This document shows positions 34,527 to 43,105 of a stretch of 64,000 nt of DNA, one piece after another. The stretch is taken from the NCBI RefSeq assembly GCF_900327775.1, contig NZ_OUMZ01000005.1, positions 496,001-560,000 of the forward strand, read 5' to 3'. The stretch comes from Roseovarius sp. EL26 (GTDB lineage Bacteria; Pseudomonadota; Alphaproteobacteria; Rhodobacterales; Rhodobacteraceae). Within the stretch, counting starts at the first letter, position 1. Each line of letters begins with the position of its first letter. The notes under the pieces were generated by a model. The model was not told the origin of the DNA, made no database searches, and saw only the letters and a list, made by a program, of their open reading frames with translations. The position numbers and the translations under genes were made by a program.

Positions 34527-35165
34527 ATGAACATACGCAGCGAGTTTATATTTGCGGGGCTGGTAAGTGTCACAAGTTTATTGTTGGTAGCCGCTCTGGT
34601 GAAACATGCCACGTCAGATACCGCACTTGTTGGAACTTACCAGATGGAGCGTCCGGAGCGTGATGATTTACCACCGACGCCAACATTGAATGAAGTTTCT
34701 TTGCTTGATTCGATCTGGGTTGCGGGCCTGCCATTCCCCGAAAAGATGACTGAAGATCAAAAATGCCTTGCCGAGGCGCTTTATTTTGAGGCGCGGGGTG
34801 AAACGGTGCGTGGTCAGATCGCTGTGGCTGAGGTCATTTTGAACCGGGCGGCGCATCCGGCGTTTCCAGATTCAGTTTGCGGCGTGATTTATCAGGGCAG
34901 CAAGAACAAGAATGCGTGCCAGTTCAGTTACGCTTGCGATGGCCTGCCTGAGGAGTATGCAGAAGCCGGTGCTTATGAGCGGGCGCAGCGTGTGGCTGCG
35001 TTTTTGCTGGAACATGGGGCTTGGGGCTTTACACGTGGTGCGATTTATTATCATGCACATTCGGTTTCGCCGGGCTGGGCCAAGAAGATGAAACCACTGG
35101 CCAATATCGGGAACCATTTGTTTCTTGGCCCGCATGAACAGCCCAAGGGCGAGAGCGAAGGTTGA
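34527..35165 (+). CDS. cell wall hydrolase, SleB family
   Basis: 212 residues with an N-terminal membrane anchor (about 8-26, IFAGLVSVTSLLLVAALV) followed by a linker and a SleB-like hydrolase domain. CLAEALYFEARGE contains the catalytic Glu, followed by GQIAVAEVILNRA, CGVIYQG, CQFSYACDG and the late YYHAHSVSPGWAK. In alphaproteobacteria such proteins are anchored peptidoglycan-cleaving enzymes of the lytic-transglycosylase type. GGCGGGAGGAATGGG precedes the ATG. queG follows after 68 bases; the two are often near each other by chance of housekeeping order. Confidence 0.9.
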   Translation: MNIRSEFIFAGLVSVTSLLLVAALVKHATSDTALVGTYQMERPERDDLPPTPTLNEVSLLDSIWVAGLPFPEKMTEDQKCLAEALYFEARGETVRGQIAVAEVILNRAAHPAFPDSVCGVIYQGSKNKNACQFSYACDGLPEEYAEAGAYERAQRVAAFLLEHGAWGFTRGAIYYHAHSVSPGWAKKMKPLANIGNHLFLGPHEQPKGESEG

Positions 35166-35233
35166 TGATTGCCGGCGCGCGCGATATGCGCGTGGGGCTA
35201 CCGTAACACCCAGCAGACAGGAGGCCGCGCGTC

Positions 35234-36289
35234 ATGGAGCAATTGAAAAAGGCTCTGATCGCGCAGTCATTGGCAGAGGGGTTTGACGCCTGCCGAATCT
35301 GTCGACCATGGGATGTACCGCAGGTGCCAGAGCGATTGGAGGCGTTTCTAAAGCAAGGCTATCACGGCCAAATGGGATGGCTGGAAGAGCGCAGCCATTG
35401 GCGTGAAAACCCGGCGGCGCTCTGGCCCGAGGCGCGGTCTGTGATCGTGTTGGGCGAAAGCTACACGCCGCAGGATGACCCGATGGCGACAATCTCGCAA
35501 ACCGATGTCGGGACAATATCTGTTTATGCCCGGAACAAGGATTACCACGATCTGGTCAAGAAGCGCCTGAAACGGCTGGCGCGTTGGTTGATTGCCGAGG
35601 GGGGCGGTGATGTGAAGGTGTTTGTGGACACAGCCCCTGTGCCGGAAAAACCGTTGGGGCAAGCGGCGGGCTTGGGCTGGCAGGGCAAACACACCAATCT
35701 GGTCAGTCGCCAGTTGGGCAGTTGGTTCTTTATCGGGTCGGTTTTTACCACGCTGGAACTGGACACAGACGCGCCCGAGATTGATCACTGTGGGCGTTGT
35801 CGAGCCTGTCTTGATGCCTGTCCGACGAATGCTTTTCCCGCGCCTTATCAATTGGATGCACGGCGCTGCATTTCCTATCTGACGATTGAGCATAAAGGCC
35901 CGATAGATCCGGATCTGCGGGCCTTGATGGGCAACAGGATTTATGGTTGTGATGACTGTTTAGCGGCGTGCCCTTGGAACAAGTTTGCTGTTGAAGCGCG
36001 TGAGTTGCGCTATCACGCACGGGATGATCTGATCGCACCTGAGTTGGCAGAACTCGTGCAATTGGATGATGCGGCTTTTCGCGCAAAGTTTTCCGGCAGC
36101 CCGATTAAACGCATTGGGCGTGATAGATTCGTGCGCAATGTACTCTATGCCATTGGGAACTCAGGGTGTGCCGAATTGCAGCGATTTGCGCAGGATTTAT
36201 GTGAAGACCCGGACGAAACTGTCGCGGATGCTGCGCGCTGGGCGGTTCTGCGACTGAAAAATGACGCAAAAGGGATGGAAAGCCTGTGA
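35234..36289 (+). CDS. queG: epoxyqueuosine reductase
   Basis: Last step of tRNA queuosine synthesis: cobalamin-dependent reduction of epoxyqueuosine in tRNA. The 351 residues are of standard length. An N-terminal cobalamin-binding domain contains the block [20 protein letters not shown]; two 4Fe-4S motifs follow, [16 protein letters not shown] and [11 protein letters not shown]; a helical HEAT-like repeat region ends the protein ([20 protein letters not shown]). AGGAGG precedes ATG 35234. Confidence 0.96.
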   Translation: MEQLKKALIAQSLAEGFDACRICRPWDVPQVPERLEAFLKQGYHGQMGWLEERSHWRENPAALWPEARSVIVLGESYTPQDDPMATISQTDVGTISVYARNKDYHDLVKKRLKRLARWLIAEGGGDVKVFVDTAPVPEKPLGQAAGLGWQGKHTNLVSRQLGSWFFIGSVFTTLELDTDAPEIDHCGRCRACLDACPTNAFPAPYQLDARRCISYLTIEHKGPIDPDLRALMGNRIYGCDDCLAACPWNKFAVEARELRYHARDDLIAPELAELVQLDDAAFRAKFSGSPIKRIGRDRFVRNVLYAIGNSGCAELQRFAQDLCEDPDETVADAARWAVLRLKNDAKGMESL

Positions 36290-36335
36290 AAACTCGCTAA
36301 ACCGCCTGTTGCGAACAGAATGAGGGAGCCGGTAA

Positions 36336-38336
36336 ATGGCATTGCTGTTGGGTGTTGATACAGGTGGAACCTATACTGACGCGGTTTTGATCCGCGATGA
36401 GAAGGACGTCATCGCAAGTGCGAAATCCCTGACCACACGCCATGATTTGGCCGAAGGTATCGGCAAGGCGGTTGAGGCGGTTTTGTCAGAAAGCGGCGCA
36501 GATGTTTCCGACATCGGTATGGCGTCGTTGTCCACCACGCTGGCAACAAATGCGCTGGTTGAAGGGCAGGGCGGGCGTGTGGGGTTGGTCTACATCGGCT
36601 TTCGCGAACGTGATCTTGAGACCCACGGGTTGAGTGAGGCTTTGGCGGGGGATCCGGCTGTGGTGATTACAGGCGGTCACAACCACGCAGGCGGCGAGGC
36701 GAATGCCTTGGATAAAGAGACGCTGGCTGCTTGGCTGGCCTCTGATCATGGCGCTTCGGCCTTTGCAGTCGCCGCGCAGTTTGGCACGCGCAATCCGGCG
36801 CATGAACTGGCGGCGGCGGAGATGATCCGCGATATTACTGGTCGACCTGTGTCTTGTTCTCATCAGCTTTCGGCAAAATTGAACGGGCCCAAACGCGCCC
36901 TGACGGCCGTATTGAATGCGCGGTTGATCGGGATGATTGCCAAGCTGATCGAAAAAGCTGAAGGCAAGTTGGTCGAGTTAGGTATTGAGGCACCATTAAT
37001 GGTGGTGCGTGGTGATGGCGCGCTGATCTCAGCCGAGCAGGCGCGTGAACGTCCCATTGAGACTATTTTGAGTGGCCCAGCGGCCAGTATTGTTGGTGCA
37101 AGCTGGATGACGGGCGCAGATTTTGCACTGGTCTCGGACATAGGTGGCACCACAACTGACGTGGCTGTCTTGCGCGATGGTCGCCCGGCGATTGACCCGG
37201 CAGGCGCACGTGTCGGCCCGTGGCGGACCATGGTCGAGGCAGTAGCAATGCGGACCACCGGCCTTGGCGGCGACAGTGAAGTGCATGTCAATGATGAGGG
37301 CCTGAAGGGGGGCGTTTCACTCGGCCCACGCCGGGTTTTGCCGGTCAGCCTGATTGCACAGGAAGCGCCCGAGATTGTGCATGCGGTTCTAGACGAGCAA
37401 TTGCGCAGCACGTCGCCCGGAGAATATGATACAAAGTTCGTTCGCGCCGTGCCGGGGATCGAGGCCGGTGGCTTGCAGGACCGTGATTTGACGGTGTTGG
37501 AACGTATCGGAACGGGGGTGCATCCAGTCGCCAAAATCCTGAAAACTCGGATGGAAAGTCAGGCCCTCAAACGGTTGGTGAAACGGGGGCTGGTACAGGT
37601 TTCTGGCGTGACACCGTCGGATGCGAGCCATGTTCTAGGGTGTTTAGACAGCTGGGATCGCGATGCAGCACTAAAGGCGATGGAACTTATCGGCCGCAAA
37701 CGAACCGGCTCGGGCAATATGTTGAATCCTAATCCTGAGAAGATGGCACAGATGATCATTGATCAGCTGACACACCAGACTTCGCTGGCTCTACTGGAAG
37801 CTGGATTTGATGAAGAGGACGAAGGTTTCGGCCTGCCACCAGCTGATCTGGCGAGGCATGTGTTGATGCAACGCGGTTTGGCGACGCACAAAGGGTTGGT
37901 TCGCATCGATACGGGTATCAACGTGCCAGTGATTGGTCTTGGGGCCTCGGCCGCCAGCTATTACCCTGCGGTAGGTGAGCGGGTCGGCTGCGAGATGATC
38001 TTGCCAGAACATGCGGGCGTGGCCAATGCAATTGGTGCGGTCGTTGGTCGGGTAACGATCCGGCGCAGTGGCACCGTGACCAGCCCGGCAGAGGGACGGT
38101 TCCGGGTGCATCTGGACACCGGACCAGAGGATTACGCCGAGGCTGAAAAAGCCATGGCCGCCTTGGAAAGCACCCTGACGGCCGAGGCGCGACGTGAAGC
38201 GGATGCTGCCGGAGCAGAGGATATCACCGTCTCAACCCACCGCGATTTGCGCACCGCCGAAGCTGAGGCGCGCGAGGTATTCCTTGAGGCGGAGATCACG
38301 GTAGAGGCCAGCGGTCGCCCAAGGATAGCGGCTTAA
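36336..38336 (+). CDS. hydantoinase/oxoprolinase family protein (HyuA-like)
   Basis: 666 residues of the hydantoinase A/oxoprolinase family, ATP-dependent ring-opening enzymes. The N-terminal phosphate loop reads GVDTGGTYTDAVLI; DIGGTTTDVAVLRDGRPAI is the second nucleotide-binding block. No HyuB-type partner follows, which is unusual for true N-methylhydantoinase but known for stand-alone homologues. The stop overlaps the end of the LysR gene by four bases. The substrate is unknown; N-methylhydantoin, which would lead to sarcosine, would fit the sarcosine/dimethylglycine-type enzymes downstream, but that is speculation. Confidence 0.85.
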   Translation: MALLLGVDTGGTYTDAVLIRDEKDVIASAKSLTTRHDLAEGIGKAVEAVLSESGADVSDIGMASLSTTLATNALVEGQGGRVGLVYIGFRERDLETHGLSEALAGDPAVVITGGHNHAGGEANALDKETLAAWLASDHGASAFAVAAQFGTRNPAHELAAAEMIRDITGRPVSCSHQLSAKLNGPKRALTAVLNARLIGMIAKLIEKAEGKLVELGIEAPLMVVRGDGALISAEQARERPIETILSGPAASIVGASWMTGADFALVSDIGGTTTDVAVLRDGRPAIDPAGARVGPWRTMVEAVAMRTTGLGGDSEVHVNDEGLKGGVSLGPRRVLPVSLIAQEAPEIVHAVLDEQLRSTSPGEYDTKFVRAVPGIEAGGLQDRDLTVLERIGTGVHPVAKILKTRMESQALKRLVKRGLVQVSGVTPSDASHVLGCLDSWDRDAALKAMELIGRKRTGSGNMLNPNPEKMAQMIIDQLTHQTSLALLEAGFDEEDEGFGLPPADLARHVLMQRGLATHKGLVRIDTGINVPVIGLGASAASYYPAVGERVGCEMILPEHAGVANAIGAVVGRVTIRRSGTVTSPAEGRFRVHLDTGPEDYAEAEKAMAALESTLTAEARREADAAGAEDITVSTHRDLRTAEAEAREVFLEAEITVEASGRPRIAA

Positions 38337-39235
38337 AGTGAGATCAACCAATCCCTTACTTGTTTGGCCTGCGAGCTAAGCGGTACGGTCGAGGACCACA
38401 CAAGATAAAACCCCGCACCTGTGCTCCATGACCATTCATCGCGGGAGGCCAGCAAGCCTTGTGCAACAAGGTTTTGGGTGGTGTGATGCCAACCAAGGGC
38501 AAATCCTTCGCCCGCCATTGTTGCCTGCAAAACCAGTGCGTAATCGTTCAGGCGCAAGCCGGAGCGTGGCTCGGACACGGGCAGGTTCCAGTGGGTGAAG
38601 AATGCAGCCCAGTCGGGGCGAACGCGCACAGGTTCCTCAAGGTGGATCAGCGGTTGGTTGATCAGATTGGCGATGTTCTTGAGGTTCACCGCTGCAGCCA
38701 TCACCCGGGTTGAGGCGATGGGCGATATTACCTCAGGTGCGATCAGGGCACAGTCACAGCCATCCCAGTTGCCATAGCCCCGGCGGATGGCCAAGCTGAT
38801 GCCTTCAGCCCCGATGTCAGGTTCCCGGTCTGAGGTTTGCAGCCGCAGGTCGACACCAGGGTGGGCGGTATGAAATTGCGTGAGCTTTGGCACCATCCAG
38901 TAGTGCGCAAATGCGGTTGAAGCGGACAGCGTGACATGTTCTTGCGCATTGCGCTGGCTGAGCATCTGGGCGGTTTGATGGATCCGATCAAACGACGCCG
39001 CGACATCCGTGAAAAGCCGCTCGCCGGATGGTGTCAGCTTGACCGATTTATGGGCACGGGTGAACAAGGGCACACCAAGAGCGATTTCTAACTGTTTGAT
39101 TGCAGCGGAAACAGCCGGTTGCTGAACATTCAACTCTTGTGCCGCACGGGTAAAGGACCCGGTGCGGGCTGCAGCCTCGAACACCAGAAGATGACGAGGA
39201 GACGAGACAAGTTTCCAAAGCTTTTGCATAAGCAC
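38333..39235 (-). CDS. LysR-family transcriptional regulator (GcvA-like)
   Basis: 300 residues. The HTH reads LLVFEAAARTGSFTRAAQEL then NVQQPAVSAAIKQLEIALGV, typical of LysR; the rest is the two-lobed ligand domain. The start is GTG 39235 (GGA six bases upstream) or ATG 39229. It is divergent from mttB2 with about 85 bases between, the classic LysR arrangement, so it probably activates the mttB2-dmgdh operon in response to a pathway compound such as a methylated glycine. I see no clean T-N11-A palindrome in the gap. Confidence 0.9.
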   Translation of the reverse strand: MLMQKLWKLVSSPRHLLVFEAAARTGSFTRAAQELNVQQPAVSAAIKQLEIALGVPLFTRAHKSVKLTPSGERLFTDVAASFDRIHQTAQMLSQRNAQEHVTLSASTAFAHYWMVPKLTQFHTAHPGVDLRLQTSDREPDIGAEGISLAIRRGYGNWDGCDCALIAPEVISPIASTRVMAAAVNLKNIANLINQPLIHLEEPVRVRPDWAAFFTHWNLPVSEPRSGLRLNDYALVLQATMAGEGFALGWHHTTQNLVAQGLLASRDEWSWSTGAGFYLVWSSTVPLSSQAKQVRDWLISL

Positions 39236-39319
39236 AACTTATCCAAGACCATGATATTTACAAGGATCACAGGTTTAAAAGTTTGCAATAGATTGTTTCC
39301 AAGGCATGGGAGAATTGCA

Positions 39320-40840
39320 ATGGCACGACGCGCAAGAAGCAGACGGAATTCTGGTGAAGAGGAGGCTGTGGCCCCGGCGTCACCTTATATTCAGCGGAAT
39401 TTGCCGTTTTATGATGTTCTGGATGAGGAAACTGTAATCAAGCTGGAAGCTCAGGTTGATTGGATCATGCAAGATGTTGGTATTGCCTTTCGCGATGATC
39501 CCGAGGCGCTTCGGGTCTGGAAAGACGCCGGTGCAAAAGTCGAAGGCGACATTGTCAAAGCGCCCGCGGACTGGATTCGTAGCCTTTGCGCCAAAGCACC
39601 ACGTGAATTTACCCAAGTGGCGCGTAACCCCGACCGCAACGTGGTGATTGGCGGTAACAATCAGGTTTTTGCCCCGATCTACGGCGCTCCATTTGTACGC
39701 GATGTCGAGGGTGGCCGTCGTTATGGTGACATGGACAGTTTTGAGAATCTGGTGAAGCTGGCTTATATGCACCCCAATTTGCATCACACCGGTTTGGTGA
39801 TTTGTGAGCCCTGTGATGTGCCAGTTAGCCACCGTCATCTTGATATGGTTTACACCCATATGATCCACAGCGACAAACCGCATTTGGGCGCTATTACAGA
39901 GATGAGCCGTGCGCAGGATAGCGTTGATATGGCTGAGATCCTGCATGGCAAGGACGTGATGGACGAGCATTGCGTCATCATGGGTAATGTGAACACCAAC
40001 TCTCCGCTGTTGGTCGACCGTGTGGTGACCGAGGCGATCCGAGTCTATTGTGGACGTGGGCAGGGGATCGTTGTGGTGCCCTTTATCTTGTCGGGTGCAA
40101 TGGGGCCGGTGTCGACCGCCGCGAGTGTCACACAGGCGATGGCCGAGGCGATGATGTGCTGTGCCTTTGCGCAAATCGTGCGCCCGGGCGCGCCGTTTAT
40201 CTTGGGTAATTTCCTCAGCTCGATGAGCCTCAAGTCTGGCGCGCCAACCTTCGGCATGCCCGAGCCGGTGATTTCGAACTACGCCATTGGCCAGATGGCG
40301 CGCCGTGCGGGTTTGCCTCTGCGGTGTGGTGGATCACTGACCGCCAGCAAGATCGAGGATGCGCAGGCAGCTTACGAAAGTGCGGATTCGATGCATTCCA
40401 CCATGCTGGCAGGTGCGAACTTTGTGCTGCATGCCGCGGGCTGGATGGAAGGGGGGCTATGCACCGGATTTGAAAAACTGATCATGGATGCCGACCGTCT
40501 GGGCAGTTATCAGAAAGTTCTGGGGCAAGGCTTGGATACCTCGGATGAGGCATTGGCACGCGATGCTTACGAAGAGGTTGAGCCGGGAGGCCACTTCCTC
40601 GGGTCCGCACATACCATGCGTAATTACACCACTGCATTCTATGAGCCCGCGCTGAGCGACAGCGAGAATGTCGAAAGCTGGGAAGAGGGCGGATCTAAGG
40701 ATATGCGCCAGCGGGCCTATGAGCGCTGGAACGATATGCTGAAGCGCTATGAACAGCCCGAGATTGACGCTGCCATAGATGAAGAATTGCGCGAGTATAT
40801 TGCCCGTCGCAAATCAGAAATTCCTGAGGCATGGTACTAA
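39320..40840 (+). CDS. MttB-family methyltransferase-like protein, non-pyrrolysine (second copy)
   Basis: 506 residues, paralogue of the 4643-6214 protein. The shared blocks line up along the whole length: IYGAPFVRDVEGGRRYGD, NVNTNSPLLVDRVV, SGAMGPVSTAASVTQAM, SLKSGAPTFGMPEP and the end ARRKSEIPEAWY. No in-frame TAG. ATG 39320 follows GGGAGAATTGCA; the long frame upstream lies in the LysR gene and is not used. First gene of an operon with kbl, tdh and two demethylating flavoproteins, so a quaternary amine such as glycine betaine is the likely substrate. No corrinoid-binding protein is encoded in the window, so the methyl acceptor is unresolved. Confidence 0.9.
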   Translation: MARRARSRRNSGEEEAVAPASPYIQRNLPFYDVLDEETVIKLEAQVDWIMQDVGIAFRDDPEALRVWKDAGAKVEGDIVKAPADWIRSLCAKAPREFTQVARNPDRNVVIGGNNQVFAPIYGAPFVRDVEGGRRYGDMDSFENLVKLAYMHPNLHHTGLVICEPCDVPVSHRHLDMVYTHMIHSDKPHLGAITEMSRAQDSVDMAEILHGKDVMDEHCVIMGNVNTNSPLLVDRVVTEAIRVYCGRGQGIVVVPFILSGAMGPVSTAASVTQAMAEAMMCCAFAQIVRPGAPFILGNFLSSMSLKSGAPTFGMPEPVISNYAIGQMARRAGLPLRCGGSLTASKIEDAQAAYESADSMHSTMLAGANFVLHAAGWMEGGLCTGFEKLIMDADRLGSYQKVLGQGLDTSDEALARDAYEEVEPGGHFLGSAHTMRNYTTAFYEPALSDSENVESWEEGGSKDMRQRAYERWNDMLKRYEQPEIDAAIDEELREYIARRKSEIPEAWY

Positions 40841-40870
40841 GATCTAATTGGGACCATGGGAGGATACATC

Positions 40871-42067
40871 ATGCGTGCATCAGACAGATTTGATCAAGAC
40901 ATCGCCGGGCGGCTGGATGGGCTACAGCGCGACGGGCTGTACAAGACCGAGCGGGTGATCAGCAGCAAACAGGCGGGGCAGGTGGCGCTGGCGTCCGGTG
41001 ATCATGTGATCAACCTTTGCGCCAACAACTATCTGGGGCTGGCCGATAACGAGGAGATCATTCAAGCTGGTCGCGATGCGTTGGATCGATATGGATACGG
41101 CATGGCCTCGGTCCGGTTTATCTGCGGTACGCAAGAAGAGCATATCGCACTGGAAAAGCGCATTGCCGGCTTTCTTGGGATGGAAGATTGCATTCTGTAT
41201 TCCAGTTGCTTTGATGCCAACACCGGGTTGTTTGAAACCATTCTGGGCCCGGATGATGCGATCATCTCAGATGCGTTGAACCATGCAAGTATCATTGACG
41301 GCGTACGTTTGTGTAAGGCGCAGCGGCTGCGCTATGCCAACTCTGACATGGCTGATCTGGAACGGTGCTTGCAAGAAGCCTCTGATGCAAAACATCGCCT
41401 GATTGCGACGGATGGTATCTTCTCGATGGATGGCTACTTCGCCAAGTTGGCGGAGGTTTGTGATCTTGCGGAAAAATATGATGCCATGGTGATGGTCGAT
41501 GATAGCCACGCTGTTGGGTTTGTCGGCCCCAACGGGCGTGGCACGCCAGAGCATTGTGGCGTGATGGACCGGGTGGATATCATCACAGGCACTTTGGGTA
41601 AGGCTCTGGGTGGCGCCTCAGGAGGGTATACTGCTGCCTCGGCTAAAGTGGTGGATTGGCTGCGCCAACGGTCGCGCCCCTATCTCTTTTCCAACACATT
41701 AGCGCCGGTGATTGCAGCGGCGTCATTGAAGGTGTTCGACATATTGGAGGACGGCGATACCCTGCGGGCGCGTTTGTGGGAGAATGCGACTTATTTCCGT
41801 GAACGGATGGGTGCGTTGGGCTTTGAGCTGTTACCAGGCGAACATGCAATTATTCCCGTGATGTTGCGTGATCCAAAACTGGCACAGGAAATGGCTGCCA
41901 AACTGAATGAGCGCGGCGTTTATGTCACCGCATTCAGCTTTCCGGTAGTGCCAAAAGACCAAGATCGCATCCGCACGCAGATGAGCGCGGCACTGACCCG
42001 CGATATGCTGGATCAAGCGATAGACGCATTTGAGGCGGTGGGGCGCGAGCTCGGGGTGATCAAATGA
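40871..42067 (+). CDS. kbl: 2-amino-3-ketobutyrate CoA ligase (glycine C-acetyltransferase)
   Basis: PLP enzyme interconverting glycine plus acetyl-CoA and 2-amino-3-ketobutyrate plus CoA. 398 residues, normal length. [29 protein letters not shown], the PLP-lysine block [17 protein letters not shown] and [11 protein letters not shown] are classic for Kbl. ATG 40871 is preceded by GGGAGGATACATC. It is coupled to tdh by an ATGA overlap. Within an operon of demethylases it may process the glycine formed from betaine. Confidence 0.95.
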   Translation: MRASDRFDQDIAGRLDGLQRDGLYKTERVISSKQAGQVALASGDHVINLCANNYLGLADNEEIIQAGRDALDRYGYGMASVRFICGTQEEHIALEKRIAGFLGMEDCILYSSCFDANTGLFETILGPDDAIISDALNHASIIDGVRLCKAQRLRYANSDMADLERCLQEASDAKHRLIATDGIFSMDGYFAKLAEVCDLAEKYDAMVMVDDSHAVGFVGPNGRGTPEHCGVMDRVDIITGTLGKALGGASGGYTAASAKVVDWLRQRSRPYLFSNTLAPVIAAASLKVFDILEDGDTLRARLWENATYFRERMGALGFELLPGEHAIIPVMLRDPKLAQEMAAKLNERGVYVTAFSFPVVPKDQDRIRTQMSAALTRDMLDQAIDAFEAVGRELGVIK

Positions 42068-43104
42068 CCAATCAGATGAAAGCCCTTGTCAAATCCCGAC
42101 CTGAGCCGGGGCTTTGGATGGAATATGTTCCGGTGCCTGAACCGGGGCCAAGTGATGTGCTGATCAAAGTCAAGAAATCTGCGATCTGCGGCACCGATGT
42201 GCATATCTGGAACTGGGATGAGTGGGCCCAGAAAACGGTTCCGGTGCCATTGGTGACAGGGCATGAATTTTGCGGTGAAATTGTTGATATTGGTGCGGCC
42301 GTTAATGGGTTTGCAATTGGGCAACGTGTATCGGGCGAAGGTCACGTCATCTGTGGCCATTGCCGCAACTGTCGTGCGGGTAAGGGCCATCTGTGCCGCA
42401 ATACCGAAGGGGTCGGGGTCACCCGTGCGGGCAGCTTTGCAGAATACCTGTGCCTGCCACAAAGCAACGTGGTGCCGATACCGGAAGACATCTCAGATGA
42501 AATTGCGTCGATCTTTGATCCGTTAGGGAATGCTGTGCATACGGCGTTGTCATTTGATCTGGTGGGCGAGGATGTCGCCGTTACTGGGGCTGGCCCGATC
42601 GGGATCATGGGGGCGATGATCGCCAAACAGGTGGGCGCCCGCAAGGTTGTGATCACTGATATCAACCCCGGACGATTGGAACTGGCACAGAAAATGGGTG
42701 TCGAACACACTGTTCGGGCCGATCAGGAATCACTTCGCGATATCATGCCGCGTATCGGCATGACCGAAGGCTTTGACGTTGGTTTGGAGATGTCCGGTGC
42801 GGCCCCGGCGTTCCGCGATATGATTTCTGCGATGAACAACGGGGGGCGTATTGCCTTGTTGGGCATTCCACCAGCCAGTTTTGACATTGACTGGAACAAG
42901 GTCATTTTCAAGATGCTGCATATCAAAGGTATCTATGGCCGGGAAATCTTTGAAACTTGGTACAAGATGATCGCGTTGGTGCAGGGGGGCTTGGATGTTT
43001 CTGGCCTCATTACACACCGCATTGGCATCGATGATTTTGTAACGGGCTTTGAGGCCATGCGAGATGGCTCTGCCTGCAAAGTTGTTATGGATTGGGAGAG
43101 TTGA
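42064..43104 (+). CDS. tdh: L-threonine 3-dehydrogenase
   Basis: Zinc-dependent medium-chain dehydrogenase interconverting threonine and 2-amino-3-ketobutyrate with NAD. 346 residues. [20 protein letters not shown] and [12 protein letters not shown] supply the catalytic zinc site; [15 protein letters not shown] is the structural zinc site; [19 protein letters not shown] is the NAD-binding loop. It follows kbl with a four-base overlap, the same pair as in E. coli kbl-tdh but in the reverse context of a methylamine operon. Confidence 0.95.
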   Translation: MTNQMKALVKSRPEPGLWMEYVPVPEPGPSDVLIKVKKSAICGTDVHIWNWDEWAQKTVPVPLVTGHEFCGEIVDIGAAVNGFAIGQRVSGEGHVICGHCRNCRAGKGHLCRNTEGVGVTRAGSFAEYLCLPQSNVVPIPEDISDEIASIFDPLGNAVHTALSFDLVGEDVAVTGAGPIGIMGAMIAKQVGARKVVITDINPGRLELAQKMGVEHTVRADQESLRDIMPRIGMTEGFDVGLEMSGAAPAFRDMISAMNNGGRIALLGIPPASFDIDWNKVIFKMLHIKGIYGREIFETWYKMIALVQGGLDVSGLITHRIGIDDFVTGFEAMRDGSACKVVMDWES

Positions 43105-43105
43105 A

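Noticed and set aside
39380..40174. A 264-codon minus-strand open frame
   Set aside because: It lies fully inside mttB2 on the opposite strand; His-rich composition typical of shadow frames.
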